From Verrucomicrobiaceae bacterium (GTDB lineage: Bacteria; Verrucomicrobiota; Verrucomicrobiia; Verrucomicrobiales; Verrucomicrobiaceae), in NCBI GenBank assembly GCA_024232965.1, contig JACKQF010000009.1, positions 1 through 64,000 of the forward strand: DNA of 64,000 nucleotides. The letters run 5' to 3'. The notes beneath the pieces are model-generated. The model had not been told where the DNA came from. It worked only from the letters and a program-made list of their open reading frames with translations, and did not search any database. Shown here in pieces: positions 1-12,686 of the stretch. How positions within the stretch are numbered: position 1 is the first letter of the stretch; each line of letters opens with the position of its first letter. The translations under genes and the position numbers were made by a program.

Positions 1-81
1 TGTCTGGCCGCCGAACTGCACGATGACGCCGAGCACCTGGTCGTTGCGGTTTTCGCGCTCGTAGATGTTCAGCACGTCGTC
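1..81 (-). pseudogene. truncated second copy of internal carB sequence
   Basis: This stretch aligns without gaps to 10432-10512, inside the intact carB of this window (offset 10431). Through base 78 there are only two differences (positions 1 and 52), and both fall on third codon positions without changing the amino acid. On the minus strand it encodes the CarB segment that ends in VIVQFGGQT. Similarity stops at about 78-81, where carB would continue toward its 5' end, so this copy lacks its N-terminal part. It probably continues leftward outside the window with the rest of the carB 3' portion. It could be a decayed duplicate or a replaced 3' fragment brought in by an integrating element. Confidence 0.8.
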
Positions 82-112
82 CCTTCGTCGGCAGAAAAAA
101 GCAAAAACTCCC

Positions 113-141
113 TTGACATCAATTCCCACTCCCGGTGCAAT
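113..141 (+). promoter_or_regulatory. candidate sigma-70-type promoter for the island operon
   Basis: A perfect TTGACA box at 113-118 is followed after 17 bases by TGCAAT at 136-141, which matches four of six bases of the -10 consensus. It lies 26 bases upstream of the Rhs gene start and just inside the point where carB similarity ends. It would therefore be the first regulatory element of the island. This is read by eye only. Confidence 0.35.
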
Positions 142-167
142 TGCACTCAACTCCAATCCAAGCCGTT

Positions 168-3100
168 ATGAAAAGCCCGTCGCCCGCCCTTGCGCTGATC
201 TTTCTTCTAGTGCTCGCAGCGCAAGTTCATGCCATCCCTGGCGATGTCGATGGAAACGGAGTCGTCAACGCAGACGACGCCCGCACGATTTCGAGGTTTC
301 TGACAAATCAGATTGCTTCCCTGCCAAACCCCGGCGCTGCCGACGCAACACAAGATGGCCAGGTGAATATGGAAGATGCGTTCGCCATTGCCAAGCATGT
401 CGCCGGTCAATCGAGGGTTCTGGAGACTTCCGTCCGTCACGCCCAATCTTCTGCCTTTCACACTGGGGATCCGATCTGCGTCAGGATTACCGAACACTTT
501 TTCCCGTTAACGGTTACTGGAGGCACCGTCCGCATCCGCTCGGCCAGTGCGGGCTATGACTCGGGCGACCAACCGCTCACTTTTGAGCAGGATGGACGGA
601 GCCTTTATTTCAACTGGCCAACCTCATTGCGCCAACCAACATCGGACTACGAAGTGACGGTCACCGCGCAAACTGCCAATGGCCCCACTACCCACTCCAC
701 AGGAATCGCCTTGGCTCCAGAGGTGCCTGACAAATACATCCTGGCTTCGGAGCGGGATCTGTTCCTGCCCTTCTGGGACATCGGTCTTCAGTTCACCCGT
801 GTGTTCCCCTACACCTCCGCGTTCTATGGATTCAAAGGTGCGCTGGGGTATGGCTGGATTCACGTCTTTGGGGCCACACTCACAGAGTTCACGGATGGCT
901 CAGTCTTGTTTTATGACACGATGGGCAGGAGCCGCAGTGGTCGCACCAAGGATGACAGTTACTACTCAACGCCCGGTGACGGCCGCTACTACCGCAAGGT
1001 GGATGCCGGAACCTACCAATCCACCCCCGGCGACTACAGCGAGTTGACCCGCGACCCCGATGGCTCGTTCCAATTGAGGTTGGCAACCGGTGAGATCTGG
1101 AAATTCAGGAGTGACCTGCGGGCCGATTACTTCCGCAGCATCACGGGAAGAAAGGTTGCCTTCTCCTATGATGCGCAGGGGCGCCTCGTGAGCCTGACCG
1201 CTGATAGCGGACAGCAGATCACATTCACCTACGACGGCGAGAACCGGATCACCCGTGCCACCGACTCCACCGGCAGGGAGGTTTTGTATGGATACGATGT
1301 CGCCGGGCATTTGGTTTCGGTTGCCGACGCGCTGGGCAACACCACGGCCTACTCGTATGACTCCCAGCATCGCCTCGTTCAGATTTCATACCCGGATGGA
1401 AGACACCGGTCCATCGCTTACAATCCCACAACCCGGCACCTCCAGCAGTTGTCAACGGATGGGGGATGGTTCATGAATTTCTCGTTTCAAATGACCCCTG
1501 CCGGTCTGGAGGAGCTGAACACAGATGCCCTGGGGCGAACGACCCGCACGTTGTGCAGCGCTCGTGGCTTGGTTCTGGAACGCGAGAACGCCTTGGGGCA
1601 TACCTCCCTGAACCACTACGATGCCAATGCTCGTCTTGCGGGAGTCACTGACCCTGCGAACAACGCTTGGGGCATTGTTCCAGACACCAGCGGCAATCCA
1701 GCCCAGACCACCGATCCCGAGCTGCGCACCATCACGACGGCTTTCTCTCCGGAAAACAATGCCATTACATCCTTGATTGATGGCAATGGCAGCCAATCCA
1801 CTTTCGAGTATTACGACAGCGGCGAACTCGCCAAGATTACCTACCCAGGCGGTGCGTTGGAAATGACCGCCTACACAGACACAGTCACAGGTAGGAACGT
1901 GGATCGGCAGCTCCGCAGCGGTGAGATCGTTCGTTATGAGCATGACCAGCGCGGACTTCTCTCCAAGAAGATCTACCCAGGTGGTGAAGAGACCACGTTT
2001 GGTTATGACGCACGGGGAAACCTCACTTCTGCCACCAACAACGAGACAGGCTCGATCAATTTTGAATACGACGTGCTATCCCGGCTCACCAAGGTGACGT
2101 ATCCGGGAACCCGGACGATCCTTTACGAGTATGACTCGATGTCCAGGCGCACGAAGTTGACCGACCCGGATGGCCGCGTGCTGACCTACACTTACGATGC
2201 AGCGGGACGCCTCGCAGAGATCCGAGATGCGGTTGCTGGCCCGGTCGCAAGCTATGCATACGATGCCGCCGGTCAGTTGACTTCCCGTTCACTCGCGAAT
2301 GGAGTCACCACGGAGTTCACCTACGACTTCGCGGGTCGGGTCACGAATTTAGTCCATCGGCAGGCCGGCGGAACTGTCATTTCAAGCTGGGCTTATGAAT
2401 ACGACACTCTTGGCAACCGAACCAAGAAAACCGGTCTAGCAGGTATTGAAACCTACAGCTACGACAAGACCTCCCAGATCACAGCCGCCACCTACCCCGG
2501 TGGGAGCGCCGAGAGCTACCAGTATGACTCGGCGGGCAATCGAACCAGCGTCACGACTTCAGGCAACAGCCCCGTGCTTTATGTGACCAACCAGTTGAAC
2601 CAATACACTGCCGTCGGCACGGACAGCTTGACCTACGATCCAAAGGGTAACCTCACGAGTCGCACATCTGGCGGCCAGACTACCTCTTACAGCTACGACG
2701 TCGAAAATCGCTTGAAACAGGTTCAGTTGCCTGGGGGAACCACGATCACTTACGGCTACGACGCGCTGGGGCGTCTTGCCTCCCGCTCTGATGGGGCGGG
2801 GACGGTTCGCTACCTGTGGGAAGGCAGCCACATTTTATTGGAAGAGGATTTGGGGCACTCGACCCAAGCCCGCTACACTTGGGGTGGTGGCTTGGACGAG
2901 GCGCTTTCCATGCGTCGCTCAGGTGCTGATTACTACTTTCTGCAAGATGCGCTCATGAGTGTGACGGAAATAACCAGTGGCACCGGGGACGTGGTGGAGC
3001 AATACAGTTACAAGGTGAACGGGGAGGCAAGTGGGGCCGCCTTGACCGGGAACCCATTCTCATTTAGCGGAGCGTTCTCAGATCGCGCTACAGGCTTGAA

Positions 3101-3572
3101 CTGCATGCGTGCCCGCTGGTATGACACCAAGCTAGGGCGCTTTCTCCAACCGGACCCCATCAATGTTAATGGTGGACTGAACTTATACGCCTACGCATTG
3201 AACAGCTCCCCCAACCTTTCCGACCCGATGGGCATGTGCTCGGCAGGTGGTGGCTATGGTGGTGGCTATGGTGGCGGTCATGGCGGAGTGTATAGCTGGG
3301 GGGGGACATTTTCATGGGGGATTTTTGGGTTTACTGCAACCGCTGACTCTACAGGTCGCGGCTCAGGGACTATCTCTATAGGTCCAGGTATCGGAGGGGG
3401 CGTATTTGTCTCAACTGGTGGTGTTCCAACAGGTGTTACGGTATCTGCGTATGGGGCATGGGGAGTAGGAGCTACAGGATCGTCGGCACAAGGTGGTGGA
3501 TCGAGTGGAGGCGTAATGGTGGGGGCTGGTGCAGGCGTATCCATTGGATACTCATGGTCGACCACCAATTAG
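168..3572 (+). CDS. exported Rhs/YD-repeat protein with N-terminal dockerin-like module
   Basis: Predicted surface or secreted protein of 1134 residues. The ATG at 168 was chosen over an upstream GTG at 135 because it begins a clean signal peptide, with cleavage likely after VHA at residue 22. Residues 25-84 hold two dockerin type I-like repeats: GDVDGNGVVNADD, then ADATQDGQVNMED, each a Ca-binding loop followed by a helix. A middle region leads into many YD repeats (YDAxGRL and similar) from about residue 330 to 900. The conserved RHS-associated core (RARWYDTKLGRFLQPDP, ending DPMGM) lies near 975-1023. The last 110 residues form a Gly/Ser-rich variable tip with no recognised toxin motif. 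In the Rhs family the tip is the variable effector and the repeats form a shell. No Shine-Dalgarno is visible. It is first in a five-gene co-directional block, 18 bp before the next start. Confidence 0.85.
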   Translation: MKSPSPALALIFLLVLAAQVHAIPGDVDGNGVVNADDARTISRFLTNQIASLPNPGAADATQDGQVNMEDAFAIAKHVAGQSRVLETSVRHAQSSAFHTGDPICVRITEHFFPLTVTGGTVRIRSASAGYDSGDQPLTFEQDGRSLYFNWPTSLRQPTSDYEVTVTAQTANGPTTHSTGIALAPEVPDKYILASERDLFLPFWDIGLQFTRVFPYTSAFYGFKGALGYGWIHVFGATLTEFTDGSVLFYDTMGRSRSGRTKDDSYYSTPGDGRYYRKVDAGTYQSTPGDYSELTRDPDGSFQLRLATGEIWKFRSDLRADYFRSITGRKVAFSYDAQGRLVSLTADSGQQITFTYDGENRITRATDSTGREVLYGYDVAGHLVSVADALGNTTAYSYDSQHRLVQISYPDGRHRSIAYNPTTRHLQQLSTDGGWFMNFSFQMTPAGLEELNTDALGRTTRTLCSARGLVLERENALGHTSLNHYDANARLAGVTDPANNAWGIVPDTSGNPAQTTDPELRTITTAFSPENNAITSLIDGNGSQSTFEYYDSGELAKITYPGGALEMTAYTDTVTGRNVDRQLRSGEIVRYEHDQRGLLSKKIYPGGEETTFGYDARGNLTSATNNETGSINFEYDVLSRLTKVTYPGTRTILYEYDSMSRRTKLTDPDGRVLTYTYDAAGRLAEIRDAVAGPVASYAYDAAGQLTSRSLANGVTTEFTYDFAGRVTNLVHRQAGGTVISSWAYEYDTLGNRTKKTGLAGIETYSYDKTSQITAATYPGGSAESYQYDSAGNRTSVTTSGNSPVLYVTNQLNQYTAVGTDSLTYDPKGNLTSRTSGGQTTSYSYDVENRLKQVQLPGGTTITYGYDALGRLASRSDGAGTVRYLWEGSHILLEEDLGHSTQARYTWGGGLDEALSMRRSGADYYFLQDALMSVTEITSGTGDVVEQYSYKVNGEASGAALTGNPFSFSGAFSDRATGLNCMRARWYDTKLGRFLQPDPINVNGGLNLYAYALNSSPNLSDPMGMCSAGGGYGGGYGGGHGGVYSWGGTFSWGIFGFTATADSTGRGSGTISIGPGIGGGVFVSTGGVPTGVTVSAYGAWGVGATGSSAQGGGSSGGVMVGAGAGVSIGYSWSTTN

Positions 3573-3590
3573 CCTATTAGCTTGCTGTAT

Positions 3591-5336
3591 ATGTCTAATT
3601 GTTCACGATCCATTGCTCTGGTTTCGGTTTTTAAAGCCGTTCTGGTTTTGCTGCCTTCTTTCCAACGAACAAATGCACAAGTGTCCTTTCCTTTTCCTTT
3701 GCCTGAAACATTCATTAATTGCTCATTTGAAACTGAAAGCCATGGCTTTGTGGCAACGAATGTTGAATCGACGACAGTTGCCCGTGACAGCCATGCCACG
3801 GTAGATGGTTCTTACTGCCTGCGCATCACAAAGATAATTTCGGGCGGCCGATTTGGAGTGCAAATACCGGCCAAAGCATTCGAAGCTAAAAAATACAGGG
3901 CCTTGGCCTTCGATTACAATGTAGTTGGCAGCCCGAGGTTTGAACTGTTGCTTACGGTCCATGGGCGAAAGTATGCAATGGCCTTTTCAGGTGCGAGGGG
4001 GGCGACGTCCCCGGACCACGATGGCGCTCCTGTTATTGACGTTGATGGATTGCCCAACGCAAAGTTCGATGGGAAATGGCACACGGTCTTGGTGGATTTG
4101 CTCGCTCTCCTGCGCAGATACACAAGGGAGAGTCAAGTTGATGAGATGATCCTGGTTGAAGCCGGATCCGCACACGGCAGCAAAGTCCCGTCCACTCACG
4201 CAGGGAAGGAGGTCTTGTATTTGGACAACTTCAAGATTTCGGAAGCGCCTCACCCAACCCAGCAGCCGCAAACCATCGTGGTCGATGATTTTGAAGATCC
4301 CACAAAGATGAAGACAGGTTTCTTCAGCAACCCAGGGAACACCCAATCGCGGTTGTCCAGCGATGATACCCCTTCAAGTGGTGTGGGCGACAAAGCGAAG
4401 TCTAGGGGGTTGAAGTTCGATTATGATGTGACGGAACCAGGCTCCTACACAGGATTCTGGTCGCCTGTGCCCATGATGGACTTGTCTGGATACGGTTCGA
4501 TCCAATGCAGATTGAGACCAGAATCAGGGAGCTTTCCAATGATGAGCATTTCGATCCTGAGTCAAGATGACTCGGAAGCCAAAGCATTGGTTGCTCCTTA
4601 TGCTTCTCCGCCAGATAAGGACGGATGGTGCACGGTCCAGATCCCTCTTGGGGCATTGAGGGGGAAACGAGGACTCTCACGAACAAAGTATCTCACCTTC
4701 TCTGTCACAAACGAAAGGCAGTGTGGCAAAGGCAGCATGATCGTGGATGACATTGTCATTAACCAGTCACACGGACTGCGAATCGCCGACTTTGAGTGCA
4801 GCGAAGCCTGGGAAACCGCAGCTTTCAAACAAACCGTGGTAATCGGGCCGTCCGCATTGGCTTTCGCGGTGGTTGACGACACCTTCGAAACGCGTGACGC
4901 GACCAATCATGTCTGCCAACTTTCCTATGGGGGTTCGATTGGAGCTGACGCCCCAAATGTGAGCGGCAAGTCCAGGTGCTATTGGGAATGCCCGCTACAT
5001 GCCGTAGATGCACGGGAATTTGCACAATTGGCCTTCCGCATCCGGGGCCGGAAGGGTGGAGAGATGCCCCGCTACTACTTGAGAGACGGTGGGATGGTCT
5101 TTCGCGTAACAGGTCATGACGCCCCACTCTCGACCGAATGGAGTGAGGTTAGGATTGATCTGGCCGAGTGCGCCAAATCGGGACTCGACCTCAGCTTGCT
5201 TGAAGGACTTCAAACCGCTTTCGAGGAGCCGGACCAATCAGGCACGGTATTCATCGATGACCTTCGTTTTGAACCTTCAACAGACACGGCTGCGTCACTT
5301 ACTGGCAAGAACACCAATTCAACACCCGCCAAATGA
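3591..5336 (+). CDS. exported protein with three carbohydrate-binding-like beta-sandwich modules
   Basis: Protein of 581 residues, not assigned to a named family. The ATG at 3591 is preferred to the TTG at 3582. A hydrophobic N-terminal signal (residues about 8-30, ending near TNAQ) indicates export. The body shows three similar modules of roughly 170-180 residues. Each closes with an acidic strand motif typical of galactose-binding-like or CBM folds: LYLDNFKIS near 207, MIVDDIVIN near 383 and VFIDDLRFEP near 552. Such modules usually bind glycans. No catalytic domain is visible. It lies between the dockerin-bearing Rhs gene and the cohesin-like gene, so a glycan-binding component of the same assembly is a reasonable inference. 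It could instead act as a partner or immunity protein for the Rhs tip, but nothing in the sequence shows this. Confidence 0.6.
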   Translation: MSNCSRSIALVSVFKAVLVLLPSFQRTNAQVSFPFPLPETFINCSFETESHGFVATNVESTTVARDSHATVDGSYCLRITKIISGGRFGVQIPAKAFEAKKYRALAFDYNVVGSPRFELLLTVHGRKYAMAFSGARGATSPDHDGAPVIDVDGLPNAKFDGKWHTVLVDLLALLRRYTRESQVDEMILVEAGSAHGSKVPSTHAGKEVLYLDNFKISEAPHPTQQPQTIVVDDFEDPTKMKTGFFSNPGNTQSRLSSDDTPSSGVGDKAKSRGLKFDYDVTEPGSYTGFWSPVPMMDLSGYGSIQCRLRPESGSFPMMSISILSQDDSEAKALVAPYASPPDKDGWCTVQIPLGALRGKRGLSRTKYLTFSVTNERQCGKGSMIVDDIVINQSHGLRIADFECSEAWETAAFKQTVVIGPSALAFAVVDDTFETRDATNHVCQLSYGGSIGADAPNVSGKSRCYWECPLHAVDAREFAQLAFRIRGRKGGEMPRYYLRDGGMVFRVTGHDAPLSTEWSEVRIDLAECAKSGLDLSLLEGLQTAFEEPDQSGTVFIDDLRFEPSTDTAASLTGKNTNSTPAK

Positions 5337-5396
5337 ACTCTTCCCTTCATCAGCCTTGACGGAAATCCACCACTCAACTCTACAGCACGCACTGAC

Positions 5397-6266
5397 ATGA
5401 ATGCCAACCGAGTTTTCTCCATCGCCCGCACTTTCGGAATGTCTGGTTTTGTTTGCTCAGCATTCGCTGCCGACATCGATCTCACTACAGGACCCGCTTC
5501 AGTTGCGGCGGCGCCTAAAATGTCATTTGTGACGCAAACGACCTCCAACTCGACGACGAACGTTGTTGGAGCTTTCTCCTTCCTGCTGCAATACGATCCG
5601 GCCATTGTCAGAATTCTCGCCGTGACGCCAGCTACCGGTTCTCCATTTTTGAACAACTTGTTCGCTGATTCCAGTTCCTTCGCTTCCGGCCAGACACGAG
5701 TCACAGGTTTTCAGACTTCGCAGTCTCAACCAGTGAACGGCGAGCAAATTGTTTGCGCAGTTCGCTGGCAGCCGATTGGTGGAAATGGAACCACCACCAC
5801 CTTAAGCGCAGCAGTCGAAACATTGGTGGACTCTCAATGGAAGCCTGCTGCTGTGACCTCTGTGCCGACCAATTTGACGGTAAGCAGCACCGATACAGAT
5901 GGAGATGGGATTGCCGACGTGTGGGAATCTACACACGGTCTGAACCCCGTCAGTCCACAAGACGCATTGATGGATTCAGATGGCGACGGAAACTCCAATC
6001 TCGCCGAATTTCGTGCGGACACCGATCCCAAGAACGCCTCCAGCAATTTCCAAATGGCCGCTTCTGAAAAGGAAGCCAACGAGTTTATAATCCGCTTTAC
6101 GACTGTGCTTGGCAGGGCATATCGCGTGGAGGTTTGCAGCAATCTGGGAAGTGAAGCCTGGACGGTTCTTGAAGACAATATTCAGGGGACTGGCAATCTG
6201 GTTGAGACCCGTGATCCAAATACGTCCGGGTTTTCCCGCAGATTCTACCGCGCCGTGACACAGTGA
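5397..6266 (+). CDS. exported cohesin-like domain protein with Ca-binding type-3 repeats
   Basis: Protein of 289 residues with a signal peptide ending near AFA at residue 24. Residues about 26-164 have the layout of a cohesin domain: an early beta strand, the hallmark FSFLLQYDPAIVRILAV segment at 60-76, a central strand containing QIVCAVRWQPIG, and a closing NLTVSS. Residues 165-211 hold two thrombospondin type-3-like Ca loops (DTDGDGIADVWE and DSDGDGNSNLAEF). The C-terminal 75 residues resemble the short terminal domain common on verrucomicrobial exported proteins and end in RRFYRAV. Cohesins bind dockerins, and the Rhs protein two genes upstream has a dockerin-like module. The stop overlaps the next start as GTGA, suggesting translational coupling. 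The cohesin assignment is by pattern only. Confidence 0.65.
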   Translation: MNANRVFSIARTFGMSGFVCSAFAADIDLTTGPASVAAAPKMSFVTQTTSNSTTNVVGAFSFLLQYDPAIVRILAVTPATGSPFLNNLFADSSSFASGQTRVTGFQTSQSQPVNGEQIVCAVRWQPIGGNGTTTTLSAAVETLVDSQWKPAAVTSVPTNLTVSSTDTDGDGIADVWESTHGLNPVSPQDALMDSDGDGNSNLAEFRADTDPKNASSNFQMAASEKEANEFIIRFTTVLGRAYRVEVCSNLGSEAWTVLEDNIQGTGNLVETRDPNTSGFSRRFYRAVTQ

Positions 6267-8089
6267 AACGTTCAACTTCCCCCGATACGCTGAATGCATT
6301 GGTGATTCCGCGCAATCCCTTCAACTCCGACACCCCAAAGGCGAATCCGTCAAATAAGATCACCGCCAAGTCGCCAGCGATGATGATCATGTGTGCAGCA
6401 TTATACATGCTGTTTATCATGATTCTCGGCCCCAGACTGTGGGCAGTCGTATCGGCATACTCAGGTCCGCTTGATGTTGCTGTCCTCATTGCTTACGCAC
6501 TTACATTGCTACTTTATGCCGCAATGTCGGCCTACTTCATTGGGGTAACATCGTTTGGCATGCTGTCTTCAGAGCCGCCCACTCCAGAATGGAAGCCAAA
6601 TGAGGCCGACTATCCGTCGGTGGCGCTACTTTACACGGTATGTAATGATTTTCAGGAGGGGGCTGTTCTGACAGCAATCAGCCAAGATTATCCAAACTAT
6701 CATGTTTTTCTGCTCGACGACAGTTGGCTGGAGTCGTCTCAGCATCAAGTCGATGTATTTCATCGGTGCCATCTGCAAAACACGACTGTCATTCGCCGTC
6801 AAGTGCGGCATGGGTTCAAAGCTGGCAACCTCAATGACTGTCTCCGAGGTGCCGCTTCGGGCTATGAATATTTCGTGGTCATGGACGCCGATGAAAGGCT
6901 CCCCCCCGACTTTTTGCAGCGCACCGTTCCATATCTTGAAACCTCTGATTTCGCATTTGTGCAAGCCAACCATGCCCCAAGCCCGTTTCAGTCGTCTGCT
7001 TTTGCCCGCGATCTGGGTCCGACGTTGTTGCCGTTTTGGGATATGCACTGCCGCCCAAGAAACCGATACGGGCTTGTCATGTATGTTGGTCACGGTGCGT
7101 TGATCCGAACGAGTGATTGGGAAGCTGTTGGCGGCTTCTCGGATGTGGCTCTCGAGGATTTTGCCTTTACGGGTGATTTGGCGTTGCGAGGCAAGCGCGG
7201 CATTTATCTCCCTTCGTTGCTCTGCTTTGAGGACTTCCCTGACGGCTACCTCAAATTCAAGCGACAGTATGAGAGATTTGTTGCTGGGGCTCTAGAGATC
7301 TCGAGCCGCCTGTCTAAACGAGTTTTACTGCGTTCGAAGCTAACCTTGGTTGAACGTATTGATTTTTGCCTTTGGATTGTGCCTCTGTTCGTGCCGCTGC
7401 TATCACTGTGTTTCTGTCTGATTTCGGTTTTTGGCGTCGGGGTCTTGCTTGGCACTTGGCGTCATCCGACCCTGATCGTTGGGGCAACAGAATGGCCGCT
7501 ATTGCCTGCCCTTGTTGTCGAAGACTCGAGATTTGCGCCACTATGGGACTGGCAGTTCACCACTCTCTCACTATTGCTTTCTTTTTCCCCTGCGTTTGCT
7601 TGCGTGGTGCTTGGAGTGAAAGGCAAATTGAACCCCATTAAGTTGCTCGCCAACAGTTTCGTAGCATACATGTCAGCCATGGTAGTCTCACTTCGTGGCT
7701 TTGTGCGCTTTTGCCTCACGGGTAAGACACTCGGCGGCTTCACAAGCGGAGGTGTCAGATTGGAGGCCCAGAATCAAGGTGCCAACAAACTGGGTGGCGC
7801 GTTCGTTGGCAGCATGGTATCGACTTGGGCGCCCCCACGTTTCGCGGAACTGGCTGCAGGCCTTTTGATTATGATGGGCGCTCTGGTGTGTTTCAATTTT
7901 TCGGTGGCGGCGGTTGGATTTTGCTTGCTGTCCGGGATGCTGATCGAAAGGGTCGGCTGGGAGTCATGGATGATAAGGTGGTGTGTTACAATGGCTTTCT
8001 GTGCAATGCCTTTACAGATTCTTCTAAATCTAGTCTTGAATAGGCACACAGCGGGTCTGCCACCAATGGTTTTTTCCCTGCATTTATAA
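6263..8089 (+). CDS. membrane glycosyltransferase family 2, processive (cellulose synthase-like) type
   Basis: Membrane enzyme of 608 residues expected to transfer sugar from a nucleotide-sugar to a growing glycan at the inner membrane. Two membrane segments (about 39-95) precede a GT-A catalytic domain. It shows the DD pair in LLDDSW (152-153), the metal-binding DAD (208-210), the catalytic ED in ALEDFAFTGD (298-299) and QYERF (335-339), a Phe variant of the QxxRW motif that marks processive synthases. At least four further membrane segments follow. The GTG start at 6263 overlaps the preceding stop by three bases. Its place between a cohesin-like gene and a sugar-nucleotide epimerase gene suggests a cell-surface or exported polysaccharide. 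The substrate cannot be read from the sequence. Confidence 0.8.
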   Translation: MKRSTSPDTLNALVIPRNPFNSDTPKANPSNKITAKSPAMMIMCAALYMLFIMILGPRLWAVVSAYSGPLDVAVLIAYALTLLLYAAMSAYFIGVTSFGMLSSEPPTPEWKPNEADYPSVALLYTVCNDFQEGAVLTAISQDYPNYHVFLLDDSWLESSQHQVDVFHRCHLQNTTVIRRQVRHGFKAGNLNDCLRGAASGYEYFVVMDADERLPPDFLQRTVPYLETSDFAFVQANHAPSPFQSSAFARDLGPTLLPFWDMHCRPRNRYGLVMYVGHGALIRTSDWEAVGGFSDVALEDFAFTGDLALRGKRGIYLPSLLCFEDFPDGYLKFKRQYERFVAGALEISSRLSKRVLLRSKLTLVERIDFCLWIVPLFVPLLSLCFCLISVFGVGVLLGTWRHPTLIVGATEWPLLPALVVEDSRFAPLWDWQFTTLSLLLSFSPAFACVVLGVKGKLNPIKLLANSFVAYMSAMVVSLRGFVRFCLTGKTLGGFTSGGVRLEAQNQGANKLGGAFVGSMVSTWAPPRFAELAAGLLIMMGALVCFNFSVAAVGFCLLSGMLIERVGWESWMIRWCVTMAFCAMPLQILLNLVLNRHTAGLPPMVFSLHL

Positions 8090-9096
8090 CTCTGGCTACA
8101 TGGCTCACGAATCAACCAATCTTAAATTGGACCTCAATCCGCCGATAGTAATTGCAGGCGCGGGAGGTTTTATCGGTTTCAATTTGGTCAGGTATTTTCA
8201 TGATCGTGGCAGAACAAAAATAAGGGCAGTTATTCACAGCGAACTACCCGCTTGGTGTGAGCGGCTTCCCGGAGTGGAATATGTCCATCTTGATCTTCGC
8301 AAGGAAGGAGAGTGTTACGCTGCCTGCAAGGGGGCTGCGGAGGTTTACAATTTGGCATGCGATGTCGGAGGTATGAACTTCATGAGTAGCTGCCATGTCG
8401 AGAGCATGCGCAGTGTATTGATAAATACACATCTTGTCGAGGCTGCATGGCGCTGCGGAGTTGAGCGATACTTTTTCGCATCGTCCGCCTGCGTTTACGA
8501 CACCCACAGCGTAGTTGCTGGAGGGGCACTGCCCGAGGCCAACTGTTACCCAGCAAATCCTGAACGTGGTTACGGTTGGGAGCGACTGTATTCAGAGATC
8601 ATGTGCCAAGAATATTGGCGGGAGCGCGGGCTAAAGACGTTCATCGCTCGATTTAATAATGTGTATGGCCCCTACTGTAGGTTCAGTGGTCAAAAGGCGA
8701 GGGTGATCCCAGCTCTATGTAATCAAGTGATTCACGCTTTGAATGCAGGTCACAACACCATACAAGTCTGGGGAACTGGCGAACAGTCTCGTGCATTTCT
8801 GCATGTTAGCGATTGCGTGAGGGCAATCGACCAACTTACTCATTCAGATGCGTGCGTTGCCACTCCGGTAAATTTTAGTTCGGATCGGCAGACATCGATT
8901 AACGAATTGATCTCTGTGGTCGAGGAAGTCTGCGGGCATAAGCTGATCCGCGAGTATGATTTACGCGAAGTAGCAGGCGTTAGATCAAGGGCAATCAGCT
9001 GTGATCTTGCCAAGAACACTCTGGGGTGGATTCCCAAGGTGGAGCTGGAATTGGGTGTTCGAGAAGCATTCGACTGGGTGCGCCAGGTGACGAGCC

Positions 9097-12351
<3,255 letters not shown>

Positions 12352-12686
12352 GGGGTGTGAAAGGACGAATGACGAATTCGGAAGGGCGAATCTCTGAGTT
12401 GGGAGGGAAAGCGTATGATTTGGGCGCTTTCGAGGGGCCGACTGGGGCTGCGGCTTCGGTGAAACCACTCTTCGCTGCGGCGGCAACCGGGAAAGCGCGG
12501 TATCTTGCACGGAGCTTCCCGGCTGTAAAGGGTAGATGGGTGGCTGTGGGGGAATTTTTTTGGATCAGGGCGGATTCTCGGCGGGCCGAGTGGCCTGAGC
12601 ACGGTGATCCTGCCGGAATTTTGGGGTGATCCGGTGGATGGGGGCGGGATGCCGGGGCATCACGCTGCGACGGGCGGCGGTGGCGT
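12352..12686. other. carB-argG intergenic stretch
   Basis: These 335 bases separate the argG stop from the carB start on the minus strand. Reading frames crossing it look like chance frames. A short inverted repeat (GATGC/GCATC) lies at 12648-12661, downstream of argG, but no T-run follows, so I do not call a terminator. No convincing promoter, riboswitch or attenuator was recognised. Confidence 0.5.

Noticed and set aside
12648..12661. Small inverted repeat after argG as a terminator
   Set aside because: The stem is short and no T-run follows on the minus strand.
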